Origin: Actinomycetota bacterium
Lineage (GTDB): Bacteria; Actinomycetota; Geothermincolia; Geothermincolales; RBG-13-55-18
DNA length: 64,000 bases
Assembly (NCBI GenBank): GCA_014360645.1
Contig: JACIXD010000001.1
Span: 173,647 to 237,646, forward strand
Reading direction: 5' to 3'
In this document: one piece after another, positions 34,790 through 42,570 of the stretch
Layout: every line of letters starts with the position of its first letter
Position numbering within the stretch: position 1 is the stretch's first letter
Position numbers and translations under genes: made by a program
The notes under the pieces: model-generated
What the model was told of the DNA's origin: nothing
The model's input: only the letters and a program-made list of their open reading frames with translations
The model's database searches: none

Positions 34790-36880
34790 ATGAAGGGAAC
34801 AGGCGCGTTGAAGAGATACCTGTCGGTCTCCGTGACCCTGATCTTGCTGCTTTCCGCCGCGGCGGCGGCGATGGCGGAAAGCGGGGCGGCGAGCGCCGGA
34901 GCCGGGGTGCGGGCGGCGAGCGCGGCGGACATGACCATCCTCGGCCTTGATGCCCGCGATTACTCGAGGCGCATGGTTAACCTCGTCCCACTTTCCGAGC
35001 GGCAGTGGGTGCGCCATCATAAGGTGGTGGTTAAATGGAGCGATATCCACAGGGCAAAGGACACCTTCGATTTCTCGTATTACGACAGGGAGATCAACGC
35101 TCGCCTGGCCGACGGCGCCCAGTCCATCCTCCTTCTACTGCAGGGCCCTACCCCGGGGTGGGCGCGTGACCCTGCCTATGGTAGTTTTTCCCACAATGCC
35201 CCGCCGCGCGATTGGGGCGACTGGTATGCATTCTGCTCCCGGGTGGCGGAACGGTACGGCGGGGTGGTGGATTTCTACGAGATATGGAACGAGCCGGGCT
35301 GGGACCAGGATGCCTACGCCTACCGTCAGTGGGGGGTTTACCATTTCGGCGGCCAGGTGGAGACGGACTACCTTCCCATGTTGCAGACGGCATATGCCGC
35401 CATCAAGGAGAAGGATCCCTCGGGGCAGGTGATGTGCGGGGCATTGATATGCACACTGGACCCGAACCCTAACACGGGTGCCGAACTCACGGTACGCCTC
35501 TACGACGAGGTGAACCGGCCAGGCCAGGACGTTTCCATGAAGGTCACCTCCAGCAGGCCCATCGTAGCCGAGCGCCCCATGTACTTCAACTACAAGGGAG
35601 CATGGGACGGGGGTCATAATGTCTTGGGCGCCACAGAGGCCAGAAAAGAATGGTACTTCGCCGAGGGCACCACCCGCGAAGGCTTCGAGGAATGGCTGTG
35701 CCTGCAGAACCCCAACCCCGTGCCCATCGACGTCACCATGACCTTCATGTTCGGCCCCGGGCAGGGAGACAACCAGCCGATGACCTTCCGCCTCGACCCC
35801 ACCTCCCGCACCACCTTCAAGGTCAACGACCTGGTGGGCCCGGGGAAGGACGTCTCGGTGAAGATCGTCTCGAGCTCGGACTTCATCGCCGAGCGCCCCA
35901 TGTACTTCAACTACCAGGGCGTCTGGACGGGCGGGCACGACGTGGTGGGAGCCACCGCGGCGGGAAGGGAGTGGTTCTTCGCCGAGGGCACCACCCGCGA
36001 CGGCTTCGAGGAATGGCTGTGCCTGCAGAACCCCAACCCCGAACCCATCGACGTCACCATGACCTTCATGTTCGGTCCCGGGCAGGGAGACAACCAGCCG
36101 ATGACCTTCCGCCTCGACCCCACCTCCCGCACCACCTTCAAGGTCAACGACCTGGTGGGCCCGGGGAAGGACGTCTCGGTGAAGATCGTCTCGAGCTCGG
36201 ACTTCATCGCCGAGCGCCCCATGTACTTCAACTACCAGGGCGTCTGGACGGGCGGGCACTGCGTGGTGGGCGCCAGGTCCTCCTCGGACACCTGGTATTT
36301 CGCCGAGGGCTGCACGGGCTTCTCCATCCAGCAGTACCTGTGTCTCCAGAACCCCCACCCCGAGGCGGTCACTGCCGAGATAACCTTCATGATGACCAAG
36401 GGCGAGGTCATCAAGAGAAAAGTGGAGCTGGCGCCCACATCCCGCACAACCTTCGACATAAACATGCTCATCGGCTTCCACGGATCCTCGGACATGCTTG
36501 CCATACACCCCTACAAGGATTTCTGGAAATGGGGAGAGCATTACGCATACTTCGCGAGAGAGATGCGTAGCCATAACATCTGGCATGAGGTGGCGGTGAC
36601 CGAGATCGGCACGCCCCATCACAGCGACAACCAACCCGGGCTGTACAACGAGAGCATGCAGGCGGAAGCCATAGGCTCGGTGGGGGTGGGAGCCCTGTTC
36701 GGCGCGGGCTGCAGGAAGATCTGGATCTACCGCGACATCGACGAAGAGCCCGGCACCTCCTGGGACCACGTCTATTACGGGCTTTTCGAGTACACGGGAG
36801 AGCCCCATCCGTCGTGGTCCGAATACAAGAGGTGGCAGCAGCAACTGCCGAGTTACCCCAACCTGCCGTCCAGCCTGTAA
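34790..36880 (+). CDS. Secreted clan-A-like glycosidase interrupted by surface repeats
   Basis: 696 residues; AAGGAGG sits three bases before the ATG. Signal peptide KRYLSVSVTLILLLSAAA. TIM-barrel glycosidase of GH39/GH5-like type: FYEIWNEPGWDQD gives the putative acid/base E168; VAVTEIGTPHH gives the putative nucleophile E605; MLAIHPYKDFWKWGEHY and KIWIYRDID are later barrel strands. Between GALICTLDPNPN (about 225) and GFHGSSDML (about 562) lie roughly 335 residues of surface repeats: half a unit, two full 107-residue units (FAEGTTREGFEEWLCLQNPN, IAERPMYFNYQG), then half a unit. The inserted block falls in the loop after barrel strand 5, so the fold may survive. Substrate unknown; it could trim the exported glycan. 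Confidence 0.85.
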   Translation: MKGTGALKRYLSVSVTLILLLSAAAAAMAESGAASAGAGVRAASAADMTILGLDARDYSRRMVNLVPLSERQWVRHHKVVVKWSDIHRAKDTFDFSYYDREINARLADGAQSILLLLQGPTPGWARDPAYGSFSHNAPPRDWGDWYAFCSRVAERYGGVVDFYEIWNEPGWDQDAYAYRQWGVYHFGGQVETDYLPMLQTAYAAIKEKDPSGQVMCGALICTLDPNPNTGAELTVRLYDEVNRPGQDVSMKVTSSRPIVAERPMYFNYKGAWDGGHNVLGATEARKEWYFAEGTTREGFEEWLCLQNPNPVPIDVTMTFMFGPGQGDNQPMTFRLDPTSRTTFKVNDLVGPGKDVSVKIVSSSDFIAERPMYFNYQGVWTGGHDVVGATAAGREWFFAEGTTRDGFEEWLCLQNPNPEPIDVTMTFMFGPGQGDNQPMTFRLDPTSRTTFKVNDLVGPGKDVSVKIVSSSDFIAERPMYFNYQGVWTGGHCVVGARSSSDTWYFAEGCTGFSIQQYLCLQNPHPEAVTAEITFMMTKGEVIKRKVELAPTSRTTFDINMLIGFHGSSDMLAIHPYKDFWKWGEHYAYFAREMRSHNIWHEVAVTEIGTPHHSDNQPGLYNESMQAEAIGSVGVGALFGAGCRKIWIYRDIDEEPGTSWDHVYYGLFEYTGEPHPSWSEYKRWQQQLPSYPNLPSSL
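35651..36292 (+). repeat. Two tandem 321-bp coding repeats
   Basis: 35651-35971 and 35972-36292 are nearly identical in DNA, differing mainly near the unit ends. Each encodes one 107-residue repeat of the glycosidase insert. The next unit from 36293 is strongly diverged. Confidence 0.92.
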
Positions 36881-37086
36881 AGGGGTGCTGGGGGTGCATG
36901 GCGCGCCGAGGGTGAGGCGGATGCGATGCAATACCTCTCCCGTGGATTCAGGTTGGCCGGGCACCGGAAACGGAGCCTCGATCGGTGCATTTGAGGAGGG
37001 GGTGTCTATGCTTCTCGACGACCGGAGCCGATGCAGCCGTGCAGGGCGTGACATCCGTTCCGGCTGCGGGCGGTGAGGTGAGGCGG

Positions 37087-38199
37087 GTGCGGGCGGCGAT
37101 CTTCGTTGACCAGCTCTTCTACCGCCAGCCGGGCGGCATAGGGACCTACCTGCGCCACCTGGTGCCGGGTCTGGCGGGGGCGGCGGATATGGATTCCCTG
37201 GTGCTCTTCCACCACGGCCCGGAAGGAGCCCGCGCCTTCCCCGGACTGGACGGGGCGGAGGAGTTGAGGCTCCCGGGACGGCGGGACGTAACGGGGGTCT
37301 CCTGGCACGTCCTAGACAGGCCGTGCCTGGAAAAGCTGGTGGGACAGATCGACCTGGCGCACACCCCGTCGCTGGTCTATACGCCCTCGCGCGCTCCCCT
37401 GGTGGCCACGATACACGACCTCTGCGTGCTGAAATACCCCTGGGCGTTCCCCGCCCGCTGGCGGGCATTCCACCGGCGCGGCTTGACCTTGATCGTGCGC
37501 CGGGCCCGCACCATCCTGGTGGATTCCCTGAGCACCTGTGATGACCTGCGTTCCCTCACCGGGGGGCATGATCCCCGGGTCAGGGTGGTCCCCCTGGGGG
37601 TGGACACGCCGCTCGATGCCGGCCCGGGGGAGGTGGAGCGGGTGCTCGAGAAGTATCGCCTGCAGCCCGGCTATATCCTCTTCGTGGGGACCATCGAGCC
37701 ACGCAAGAACCTCTCGCGACTGGTGCAGGCATACGCAGCCCTTGACGCGGAGGAGAAAAGGGGATGCGGGAAGCTCGTCCTGGTGGGGTCCCCGGGGTGG
37801 ATGGGCAGGCGCGAGCTCTCGCGCATCCTCTCCCAGGACGGCGTGAGGTGGCTGGGATACCTTTCCCGCGAGGACCTGGAAGCGGTTTACAGGGGAGCGA
37901 AGATGTTCGTCTATCCCTCGCTGTACGAAGGGTTCGGCCTCCCCGTCCTGGAGGCCATGGCCAGGGGGCTGCCCGTGGTGACCTCCAACGGCTCTTCCCT
38001 GCGCGAGGTAGGCGAGGGGGTGGCGCTCCTGGTGGACCCAGGCGACGTCATGGAGCTGGGCAAGGCCATACGGCGCCTGGCGGGCGACGAGGACATGCGA
38101 CGGGAGCTTGCCCGCCTGGGCCGGGAGCGCGCGGCCGCGTACCGGTGGGAGCGTACCGTAGAGCTCACCCTGGAGGCCTACCGGGAGACGGCGCGCTGA
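37087..38199 (+). CDS. Glycosyltransferase family 4 (mannosyltransferase-like)
   Basis: About 370 residues from GTG 37087, with GGTGAGG upstream; in-frame GTG 37078 is an alternative. Opens RAAIFVDQLFYRQPGGIGTY, the glycine-rich acceptor loop; APLVATIHDLCVLKYPWAF and VDSLSTCDDL follow. The donor half has YILFVGTIEPRKNLSRLVQA and YPSLYEGFGLPVLEAMARGL with the EX7E motif, then TSNGSSLREVGEGVALLVDP. It resembles WbaZ/WbdB-type mannosyl- or rhamnosyltransferases, and is similar in plan to the gene at 42571. Converges on ugd. Confidence 0.9.
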   Translation: MRAAIFVDQLFYRQPGGIGTYLRHLVPGLAGAADMDSLVLFHHGPEGARAFPGLDGAEELRLPGRRDVTGVSWHVLDRPCLEKLVGQIDLAHTPSLVYTPSRAPLVATIHDLCVLKYPWAFPARWRAFHRRGLTLIVRRARTILVDSLSTCDDLRSLTGGHDPRVRVVPLGVDTPLDAGPGEVERVLEKYRLQPGYILFVGTIEPRKNLSRLVQAYAALDAEEKRGCGKLVLVGSPGWMGRRELSRILSQDGVRWLGYLSREDLEAVYRGAKMFVYPSLYEGFGLPVLEAMARGLPVVTSNGSSLREVGEGVALLVDPGDVMELGKAIRRLAGDEDMRRELARLGRERAAAYRWERTVELTLEAYRETAR

Positions 38200-38239
38200 G
38201 GACGGGCGGTCCTTATCATCCCGGCGGAGGGACCCGGAG

Positions 38240-38282
38240 GCCGCACGGAGAGGGGCTCCAGGCAGTTCCCGGTGTCGACGAT
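38240..38282 (-). pseudogene. Duplicated 3' fragment of ugd
   Basis: 43 bases differing at one visible position from 38353-38395 within ugd, displaced by 113 bases in the same orientation. It would encode IVDTGNCLEPLSVR against IVDTRNCLEPLSVR in the intact gene. The surrounding bases no longer match. It is either a relic of a partial tandem duplication or the end of a lost second dehydrogenase. Confidence 0.8.
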
Positions 38283-38317
38283 TACGGCGTCCCCCTGCGG
38301 CCCGTCTCCGCGCCGTC

Positions 38318-39601
38318 CTAGCGGCCCACGCCCTCGTAGATGAAGCCCAGGCGCCGCACGGAGAGGGGCTCCAGGCAGTTCCGGGTGTCGACGATCTCTC
38401 GCCCCTTCATGACCTCGCCAACGCGCCGGAAGTCCTGGAGCTTGAACTCGTCCCAGTCGGTGAGGATGAGGAGCAGGTCGGCTCCTTCCACCGCCTCCAG
38501 GGCGCTCCCCGCACAGCGCAGCTCGGGCAGGGCCTGGCGAGCGTTGTCCATGGCCTGGGGGTCGTAGGCGATGACCTCCGCGCCTCCCTCCATGAGCTTG
38601 CGGATGATCTCCAGGGCGGGGGAGTCCCTCACGTCGTCGGTGTTGGCCTTGAAGGCCAGTCCCCAGGCGGCGATCCTCCTGCCCTCCAGCCCGCCCAGCC
38701 GCCGTTCGACCTTCCTGGCCATGAGCTCCATCTGCTCCCGGTTCACCTGCATGACGCCCTCCAGGAGGTGGAAGCTGTACCCGGAGCGCCGGGCGATGTC
38801 GATGAGGGCTTGGCAGTCCTTGGGAAAGCATGAGCCCCCGAAGCCGGGTCCGGAGCGCAGGAACTCGAAGCCTATGCGGCGGTCATAGCCCATGCCCATA
38901 GCCACCTCCTTCACGTCGGCGTCCACCGCCTCGCAGATGTTGGCGATGGCGTTGATGAAGGACACCTTGGTGGCCAGGAAGGCGTTGGAGGCGTACTTGA
39001 TCATCTCCGCGCTGGCGGGGTCGGTGATGAAGAGGGGAGCGTTGAGGGGACGGTAGAGCTCGGCCATGATGCCCGCCGCCCGCTGGCTCTCCGTGCCCAC
39101 CACGATGCGGTCGGGATGCATGAAGTCCCTCACTGCCGTGCCCTCGCGCAGGAATTCCGGGTTGGAGATGACGTCGAACTCCTCTCCACCCGCCCTCTCC
39201 TTTATCACCCTCTCCACCAGGCGGGTGGAACCCACGGGCATGGTGCTCTTGTTGACGATGACCTTGTAGCCGTTGATGGCCTCGGCGATGTCTCTTGCGG
39301 CCTCGATGACGTAGGACATGTCCGCGGCGCCGTCCTCGCCCTGGGGCGTGCCCACGGTGATGAAGACGATCTCCGATGTCCCCACCGCCTCGGCGGTGTC
39401 GGTGGTGAAGGAGAGGTTGCGTCCCAGGTGCCGCGACAGCAGCTCGGGGAGGCCGACCTCGTAGATGGTGACCTCTCCGCGGTTGAGGCGCGCTATCTTC
39501 TCCCCGTCCTTGTCCACGCCGATCACGGAATGTCCCAGGTCGGCGAAGCAGGCCCCGGTTACCAGGCCCACATATCCCGTTCCTATAACGGCTATCTTCA
39601 T
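38318..39601 (-). CDS. ugd: UDP-glucose/GDP-mannose 6-dehydrogenase family
   Basis: 427 residues from ATG 39601 with GGGGAGAGG upstream. Oxidises the C6 hydroxyl of a UDP-hexose to the uronic acid with two NAD+. N-terminal NAD domain MKIAVIGTGYVGLVTGACFA; VNKSTMPVGSTRLVERV and DVISNPEFLREGTAVRDF are the family signatures; IKYASNAFLATKVSFINAIA is the central helix; catalytic cysteine C258 in GGSCFPKD; the C-terminal UDP-binding domain has LAFKANTDDVRDSPALEII. Complete and of normal length. It most likely supplies a uronic acid for the glycans of this locus. UDP-glucose is the likeliest substrate, but other UDP-hexoses cannot be excluded. Confidence 0.93.
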   Translation of the reverse strand: MKIAVIGTGYVGLVTGACFADLGHSVIGVDKDGEKIARLNRGEVTIYEVGLPELLSRHLGRNLSFTTDTAEAVGTSEIVFITVGTPQGEDGAADMSYVIEAARDIAEAINGYKVIVNKSTMPVGSTRLVERVIKERAGGEEFDVISNPEFLREGTAVRDFMHPDRIVVGTESQRAAGIMAELYRPLNAPLFITDPASAEMIKYASNAFLATKVSFINAIANICEAVDADVKEVAMGMGYDRRIGFEFLRSGPGFGGSCFPKDCQALIDIARRSGYSFHLLEGVMQVNREQMELMARKVERRLGGLEGRRIAAWGLAFKANTDDVRDSPALEIIRKLMEGGAEVIAYDPQAMDNARQALPELRCAGSALEAVEGADLLLILTDWDEFKLQDFRRVGEVMKGREIVDTRNCLEPLSVRRLGFIYEGVGR

Positions 39602-39751
39602 GTCCTCTCCCCGTGATCGTCCTGCCTGCACCCTGCATGAAAGCATAAACCCCGGCGGCCGCCTTTTCAAACCGTCGTTTCAGGGAAACACGGCATCGCA
39701 GGGTGTCGGAACAGCAGCGTCCTGATACACATAAAATACATAATTAGTGTG

Positions 39752-39780
39752 TTGCAGGGATATTGGGGGCGTGTTATCGT
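39752..39780 (+). promoter_or_regulatory. Probable promoter of the RHH-MNT/HEPN operon
   Basis: TTGCAG (39752-39757), 17 bases, TATCGT (39775-39780), 19 bases before the ATG at 39799. Just upstream, ACACA (39727-39731) and TGTGT (39748-39752) form an inverted pair in an AT-rich patch, touching the -35. The pair is a plausible operator for the ribbon-helix-helix domain encoded downstream; that is inference. Confidence 0.45.
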
Positions 39781-39798
39781 CTGATGGGGTGATGAGGA

Positions 39799-40476
39799 AT
39801 GGCGGTGCGCATAAATATCACCATGCCCGAGGAGTTCGTCAAAGCGGTGGACGAGTTGGCCAGCGCCGAGCACCGGGGAAGAAGCGAGTTGATAAGGGAG
39901 GCGTTGAGGGAGTACATGGCCGGGCGGGCCGGGGCCGTCGCTATCGGCAAACCGCGGGCCGGGAAAAAGGGGGCAAGACCGGCAGCGACCGATAAAGACG
40001 GGCCTGTCGCCGGGATTCCCCAACGCCGGAAAGCATCCGAAACGGTTCTCGTGGAGACCCTGCGCGCGTTTTTCGCTTCCCGTGAAGATGTGGCGCTAGC
40101 ATATCTCTTCGGATCCCGGGCTAAGGGGACCGCGGGAAGGATGAGCGACCTGGACATCGCGGTACTGTTCGAACCGGGAGGCGACCGCGGAAGCATGATG
40201 GAGCGACGCCTGGACATCATGTCTCGCCTTGCCGAGCTCCTGGGCGAGGAGAAGGTGGACGTCCTGCTCCTCAACGAAGCGTCTCCGGGATTGCGTTTCG
40301 CGGTCATCAAGGACGGAAAGCCCGTTTATGCTCGGGAAGAGGGTTCCCGCATCGCATTTGAGGCGGAGACCTGCATGCGATACCTTGATTTCAGGTGGGT
40401 GGAGGAGGATTACGAAGCACATCTAGCCCGGTTCTTTAAGGTCGGAAGCGGTTCGGGGAATAGGGGTGGGAGATGA
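39799..40476 (+). CDS. Ribbon-helix-helix / MNT nucleotidyltransferase fusion (antitoxin-like)
   Basis: 225 residues. Residues 1-45 are a CopG/Arc-type ribbon-helix-helix: VRINITMPEEFVKAVDEL with ELIREALREYM as second helix. A basic Pro/Gly linker of about 35 residues follows (GKPRAGKKGARP). Residues about 80-185 are a MNT nucleotidyltransferase: GSRAKGTAGRMSDLD with G105-S106, D117 and D119, then EEKVDVLLLNEASPGLRFAV. It overlaps the HEPN gene by four bases (ATGA), so the two are coupled. MntA-type partners AMPylate HepT; here the antitoxin would also carry its own DNA-binding domain and could autorepress. The palindromic ACACA/TGTGT pair upstream is a candidate operator. Confidence 0.85.
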   Translation: MAVRINITMPEEFVKAVDELASAEHRGRSELIREALREYMAGRAGAVAIGKPRAGKKGARPAATDKDGPVAGIPQRRKASETVLVETLRAFFASREDVALAYLFGSRAKGTAGRMSDLDIAVLFEPGGDRGSMMERRLDIMSRLAELLGEEKVDVLLLNEASPGLRFAVIKDGKPVYAREEGSRIAFEAETCMRYLDFRWVEEDYEAHLARFFKVGSGSGNRGGR

Positions 40477-40919
40477 ACCGCAGGCTCATATTCGGCCGTC
40501 TGGATCACCTCAGAGGGGTGTTGGATGAGATTTCCAGGATCGAGGTGGGGAGAGCGGAGGACCTGGAAGACCGCGCCAACTTCCAGGCGCGCAGGGCGCT
40601 GGAACGCTGCCTTTTTCTGGCAATACAGGACTTGCTGGACGTAGGTTCCCATATCATCGCCGCTCATTCTCTGGGCATGCCGGAGACCTACCAGGATATT
40701 ATCGATATCCTGGGAAGGGAGGGAATACTCCCCAGGGAGTTCGCAGCACGGATCAGGGGGATGGCGGGTTTTAGAAACATACTCGAACATGAATACGTCA
40801 AGCTAGATATGGAAAAGGTCGTTGAATTTGCGGGGCGCAGGTCCGATTTCGAGGAGTTCGCACGCCATGTGGTGGAGTTCCTCGAGAGGTGTGACCCGAA
40901 GGGGGAGGGGCCGTGTTGA
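40473..40919 (+). CDS. hepT: HepT-like HEPN ribonuclease toxin (DUF86)
   Basis: 148 residues. The DUF86/HepT signature near the C-terminal half reads FRNILEHEY, giving R101-x4-H106-x-Y108: the catalytic arginine and histidine of HEPN RNases and the tyrosine that MntA partners AMPylate. Helices before it (ARRALERCLFLAIQDLLDVG, HSLGMPETYQDIIDIL) match the family. It overlaps the upstream RHH-MNT gene by four bases and the next gene by seven. Expected to cleave RNA when not modified; the usual antitoxin arrangement is complete, so the module is probably functional. Confidence 0.9.
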   Translation: MNRRLIFGRLDHLRGVLDEISRIEVGRAEDLEDRANFQARRALERCLFLAIQDLLDVGSHIIAAHSLGMPETYQDIIDILGREGILPREFAARIRGMAGFRNILEHEYVKLDMEKVVEFAGRRSDFEEFARHVVEFLERCDPKGEGPC

Positions 40920-41773
40920 TCGCGACCCGCAATGCGACGCGGGACATGTTATCCACGATCATGGCCGTAAGGCGGATGCCGTTGATCGTGCTGGCCTGCC
41001 TGATGTTGGCGCATCTCTTCACCGGATGCGGTAGGGAGGACGCCTCGGAATGGGTCCGCAGGTCCCGCGAGGCGGTGGAGGGCTACGTGGAGGGCGGCGG
41101 TTACCTGGCGTTCAGCCAGGAGACCGAGGTGGAGTTCACCACGCCGGAGGGGACCCTGCGCCAGTCCGTAGCCGCGGAGGGGGAGGTGGTATTGCCCCTG
41201 CGCGAGAGATACGAGTACCGCGAGACGGCCACCAGCTCACGCAAGCCGGAAGAACGGCAGGAGAACTCCTTCTCCTACCTCACCGTTGACGGGGGGCGCA
41301 CCGCCTACGTGATGGGGGAGGCGCTCGCCGCCCAGCTCGGGGTTCCCGGATGGATCCATTACACCCCGCCCGAGGGCCAGAACCGCTATTTCGACTATGC
41401 CGGCCTCATGCAGCGCCTGCTCTCGCTGGGCGAGGATGCCGTGTGGGTAGGCTGGGAGGAGGTGGAGGGCGTGTTGTGCGCTCGCTTGAGCTACGGCATC
41501 AGTGGCCGCGAGCTCATGGAGCTGCGCCTGCAGGAAAACCCGGCCTTGGAGGAGCAGTACGAGGGGATGGACCCCGACGAGGTCCTGGGCGAGATCGCGG
41601 TGGAGGTCTGGATCGGCAGGGATGACGCGCTGCCCCGCAGGGTGATGGTGGCACAGTCCTCCTCCCAGGGCGGGATGGATGCCTCCAGCCGCATAGACAT
41701 GTTCTTCCGCGCCTACGGAGAGAAGCCGCCCCTGCCCATCGAGGCGCCGGCGCTCTTCACGGAGGCGGGCTGA
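40913..41773 (+). CDS. Predicted lipoprotein
   Basis: 286 residues from GTG 40913, which overlaps the HepT stop and has GGGGGAGGGG upstream; an internal ATG at 40961 is an alternative. Membrane-targeting segment MPLIVLACLMLAHLFTGC with the lipidation cysteine at residue 39. The mature part is mostly beta-strand: FSQETEVEFTTPEGTLRQ, SYLTVDGGRTAYVMGE, ALPRRVMVAQSS, in the manner of LolA/LprG-like lipid-binding lipoproteins. Function unknown. The overlap with the toxin gene is odd, since a lipoprotein is not a known part of HEPN/MNT systems. Confidence 0.75.
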   Translation: MLIATRNATRDMLSTIMAVRRMPLIVLACLMLAHLFTGCGREDASEWVRRSREAVEGYVEGGGYLAFSQETEVEFTTPEGTLRQSVAAEGEVVLPLRERYEYRETATSSRKPEERQENSFSYLTVDGGRTAYVMGEALAAQLGVPGWIHYTPPEGQNRYFDYAGLMQRLLSLGEDAVWVGWEEVEGVLCARLSYGISGRELMELRLQENPALEEQYEGMDPDEVLGEIAVEVWIGRDDALPRRVMVAQSSSQGGMDASSRIDMFFRAYGEKPPLPIEAPALFTEAG

Positions 41774-41852
41774 CGGTGGTGTCATGCCGGCGCGTGGACC
41801 AGCCCGGAAAAAGCGTTCTCAGGAGCGGTCCGCCCTGGAGAGGGGGCGGTGA

Positions 41853-41872
41853 CGCCCCGACCTTCCGGGGCG
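41853..41872. terminator. Hairpin after the lipoprotein gene
   Basis: Perfect 7-bp stem CGCCCCG / CGGGGCG with a 6-base loop, 80 bases beyond the lipoprotein stop. No T-tract follows, so termination is uncertain. Confidence 0.35.
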
Positions 41873-42043
41873 GGATGTCCGTCTTGGCATGGAGCCCGGG
41901 AAGCCGCTTGTGCCGGAGGAGGGTCCGGCCGCGCCCGGGCGTCCACGCCGGGGCGCGAGGCACACCGGGTGAGAAGGCCGTTCAGGCGGGCCGCTGCAAC
42001 GCATCAGGCTTCTTGATGCTGCCCTGAAGGGGTCGCGGGGTGC

Positions 42044-42052
42044 TGATATAAT
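42044..42052 (+). promoter_or_regulatory. Extended -10 promoter
   Basis: TGATATAAT: a TG dinucleotide one base before a perfect TATAAT (42047-42052). No -35 at usual spacing; the nearest TTGATG is 28 bases upstream. Transcription would start near 42060, about 75 bases before the SMR-type gene. Confidence 0.55.
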
Positions 42053-42135
42053 ACCCCTGTCGCGCCTTTCCGCCCCTCGCCTCCGGAAACGGCGGGGAGG
42101 AAAAGGCGGGAGGGGAGGAACAAGAAGGAGGAATG

Positions 42136-42546
42136 ATGGAAGCAGCCGTCAAGCCGGTGTCCTACGCCCTTATCCTGGTGAGCGTGGCCCTCGCCATCAG
42201 CGGCCAGATCTGCCTGCGCCGCGGTATGGAGGTGGTCAAGGAAAGGACGGGCATGGAGGCGGGGGACCTCATGAAGAAGCCCCTCACCTTCGTCAGGGAG
42301 ATCGTCACCACCTGGCTGGTGCTGCTCGGGCTCTTCCTCTTCGTGGCCTCCGCGGGCTTCTGGCTGGTGGTGCTGGCGGACGTCCCCCTGGGGGTCGCCT
42401 ATCCCTTCGTCAGTCTCACCTACATCGTGGTCCTGCTCTATGACCGGCTCTTCGAGTCCTACCGCATCACCGTCTGGAACTGGCTGGGGGTCGCGGCCAT
42501 CGTCGCGGGGGTGATCATGATCTCCCTGGGACGCACCTCGGCCTGA
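42136..42546 (+). CDS. Small multidrug resistance/EamA-type four-helix transporter
   Basis: 136 residues from the second of two adjacent ATGs; the first (42133) is only one base from AAGGAGG, the second four. Four hydrophobic helices: SYALILVSVALAISGQICL, TTWLVLLGLFLFVASAGFWL, VPLGVAYPFVSLTYIVVLLY and WLGVAAIVAGVIMISLG. The ALAISGQICLRRG opening and the PLGVAYPF motif resemble ArnE/ArnF undecaprenyl-phosphate-sugar flippase subunits and SMR pumps. In a glycan locus with GT-C enzymes, flipping a lipid-linked sugar is more likely than drug efflux. Probably first gene of the transcript that continues into the GT4 gene 24 bases downstream. Confidence 0.82.
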   Translation: MEAAVKPVSYALILVSVALAISGQICLRRGMEVVKERTGMEAGDLMKKPLTFVREIVTTWLVLLGLFLFVASAGFWLVVLADVPLGVAYPFVSLTYIVVLLYDRLFESYRITVWNWLGVAAIVAGVIMISLGRTSA

Positions 42547-42570
42547 TGCGGCGGACGGAGGAGGTCTGAT

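Larger units (their letters stand above)
41774..42132. other. Intergenic region before the SMR-type gene
   Basis: Contains the hairpin at 41853-41872 and the extended -10 at 42044-42052. The remainder has no ribosome site or conserved frame. A GC-rich tract follows the -10 before the AAGGAGG of the next gene. Confidence 0.5.
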
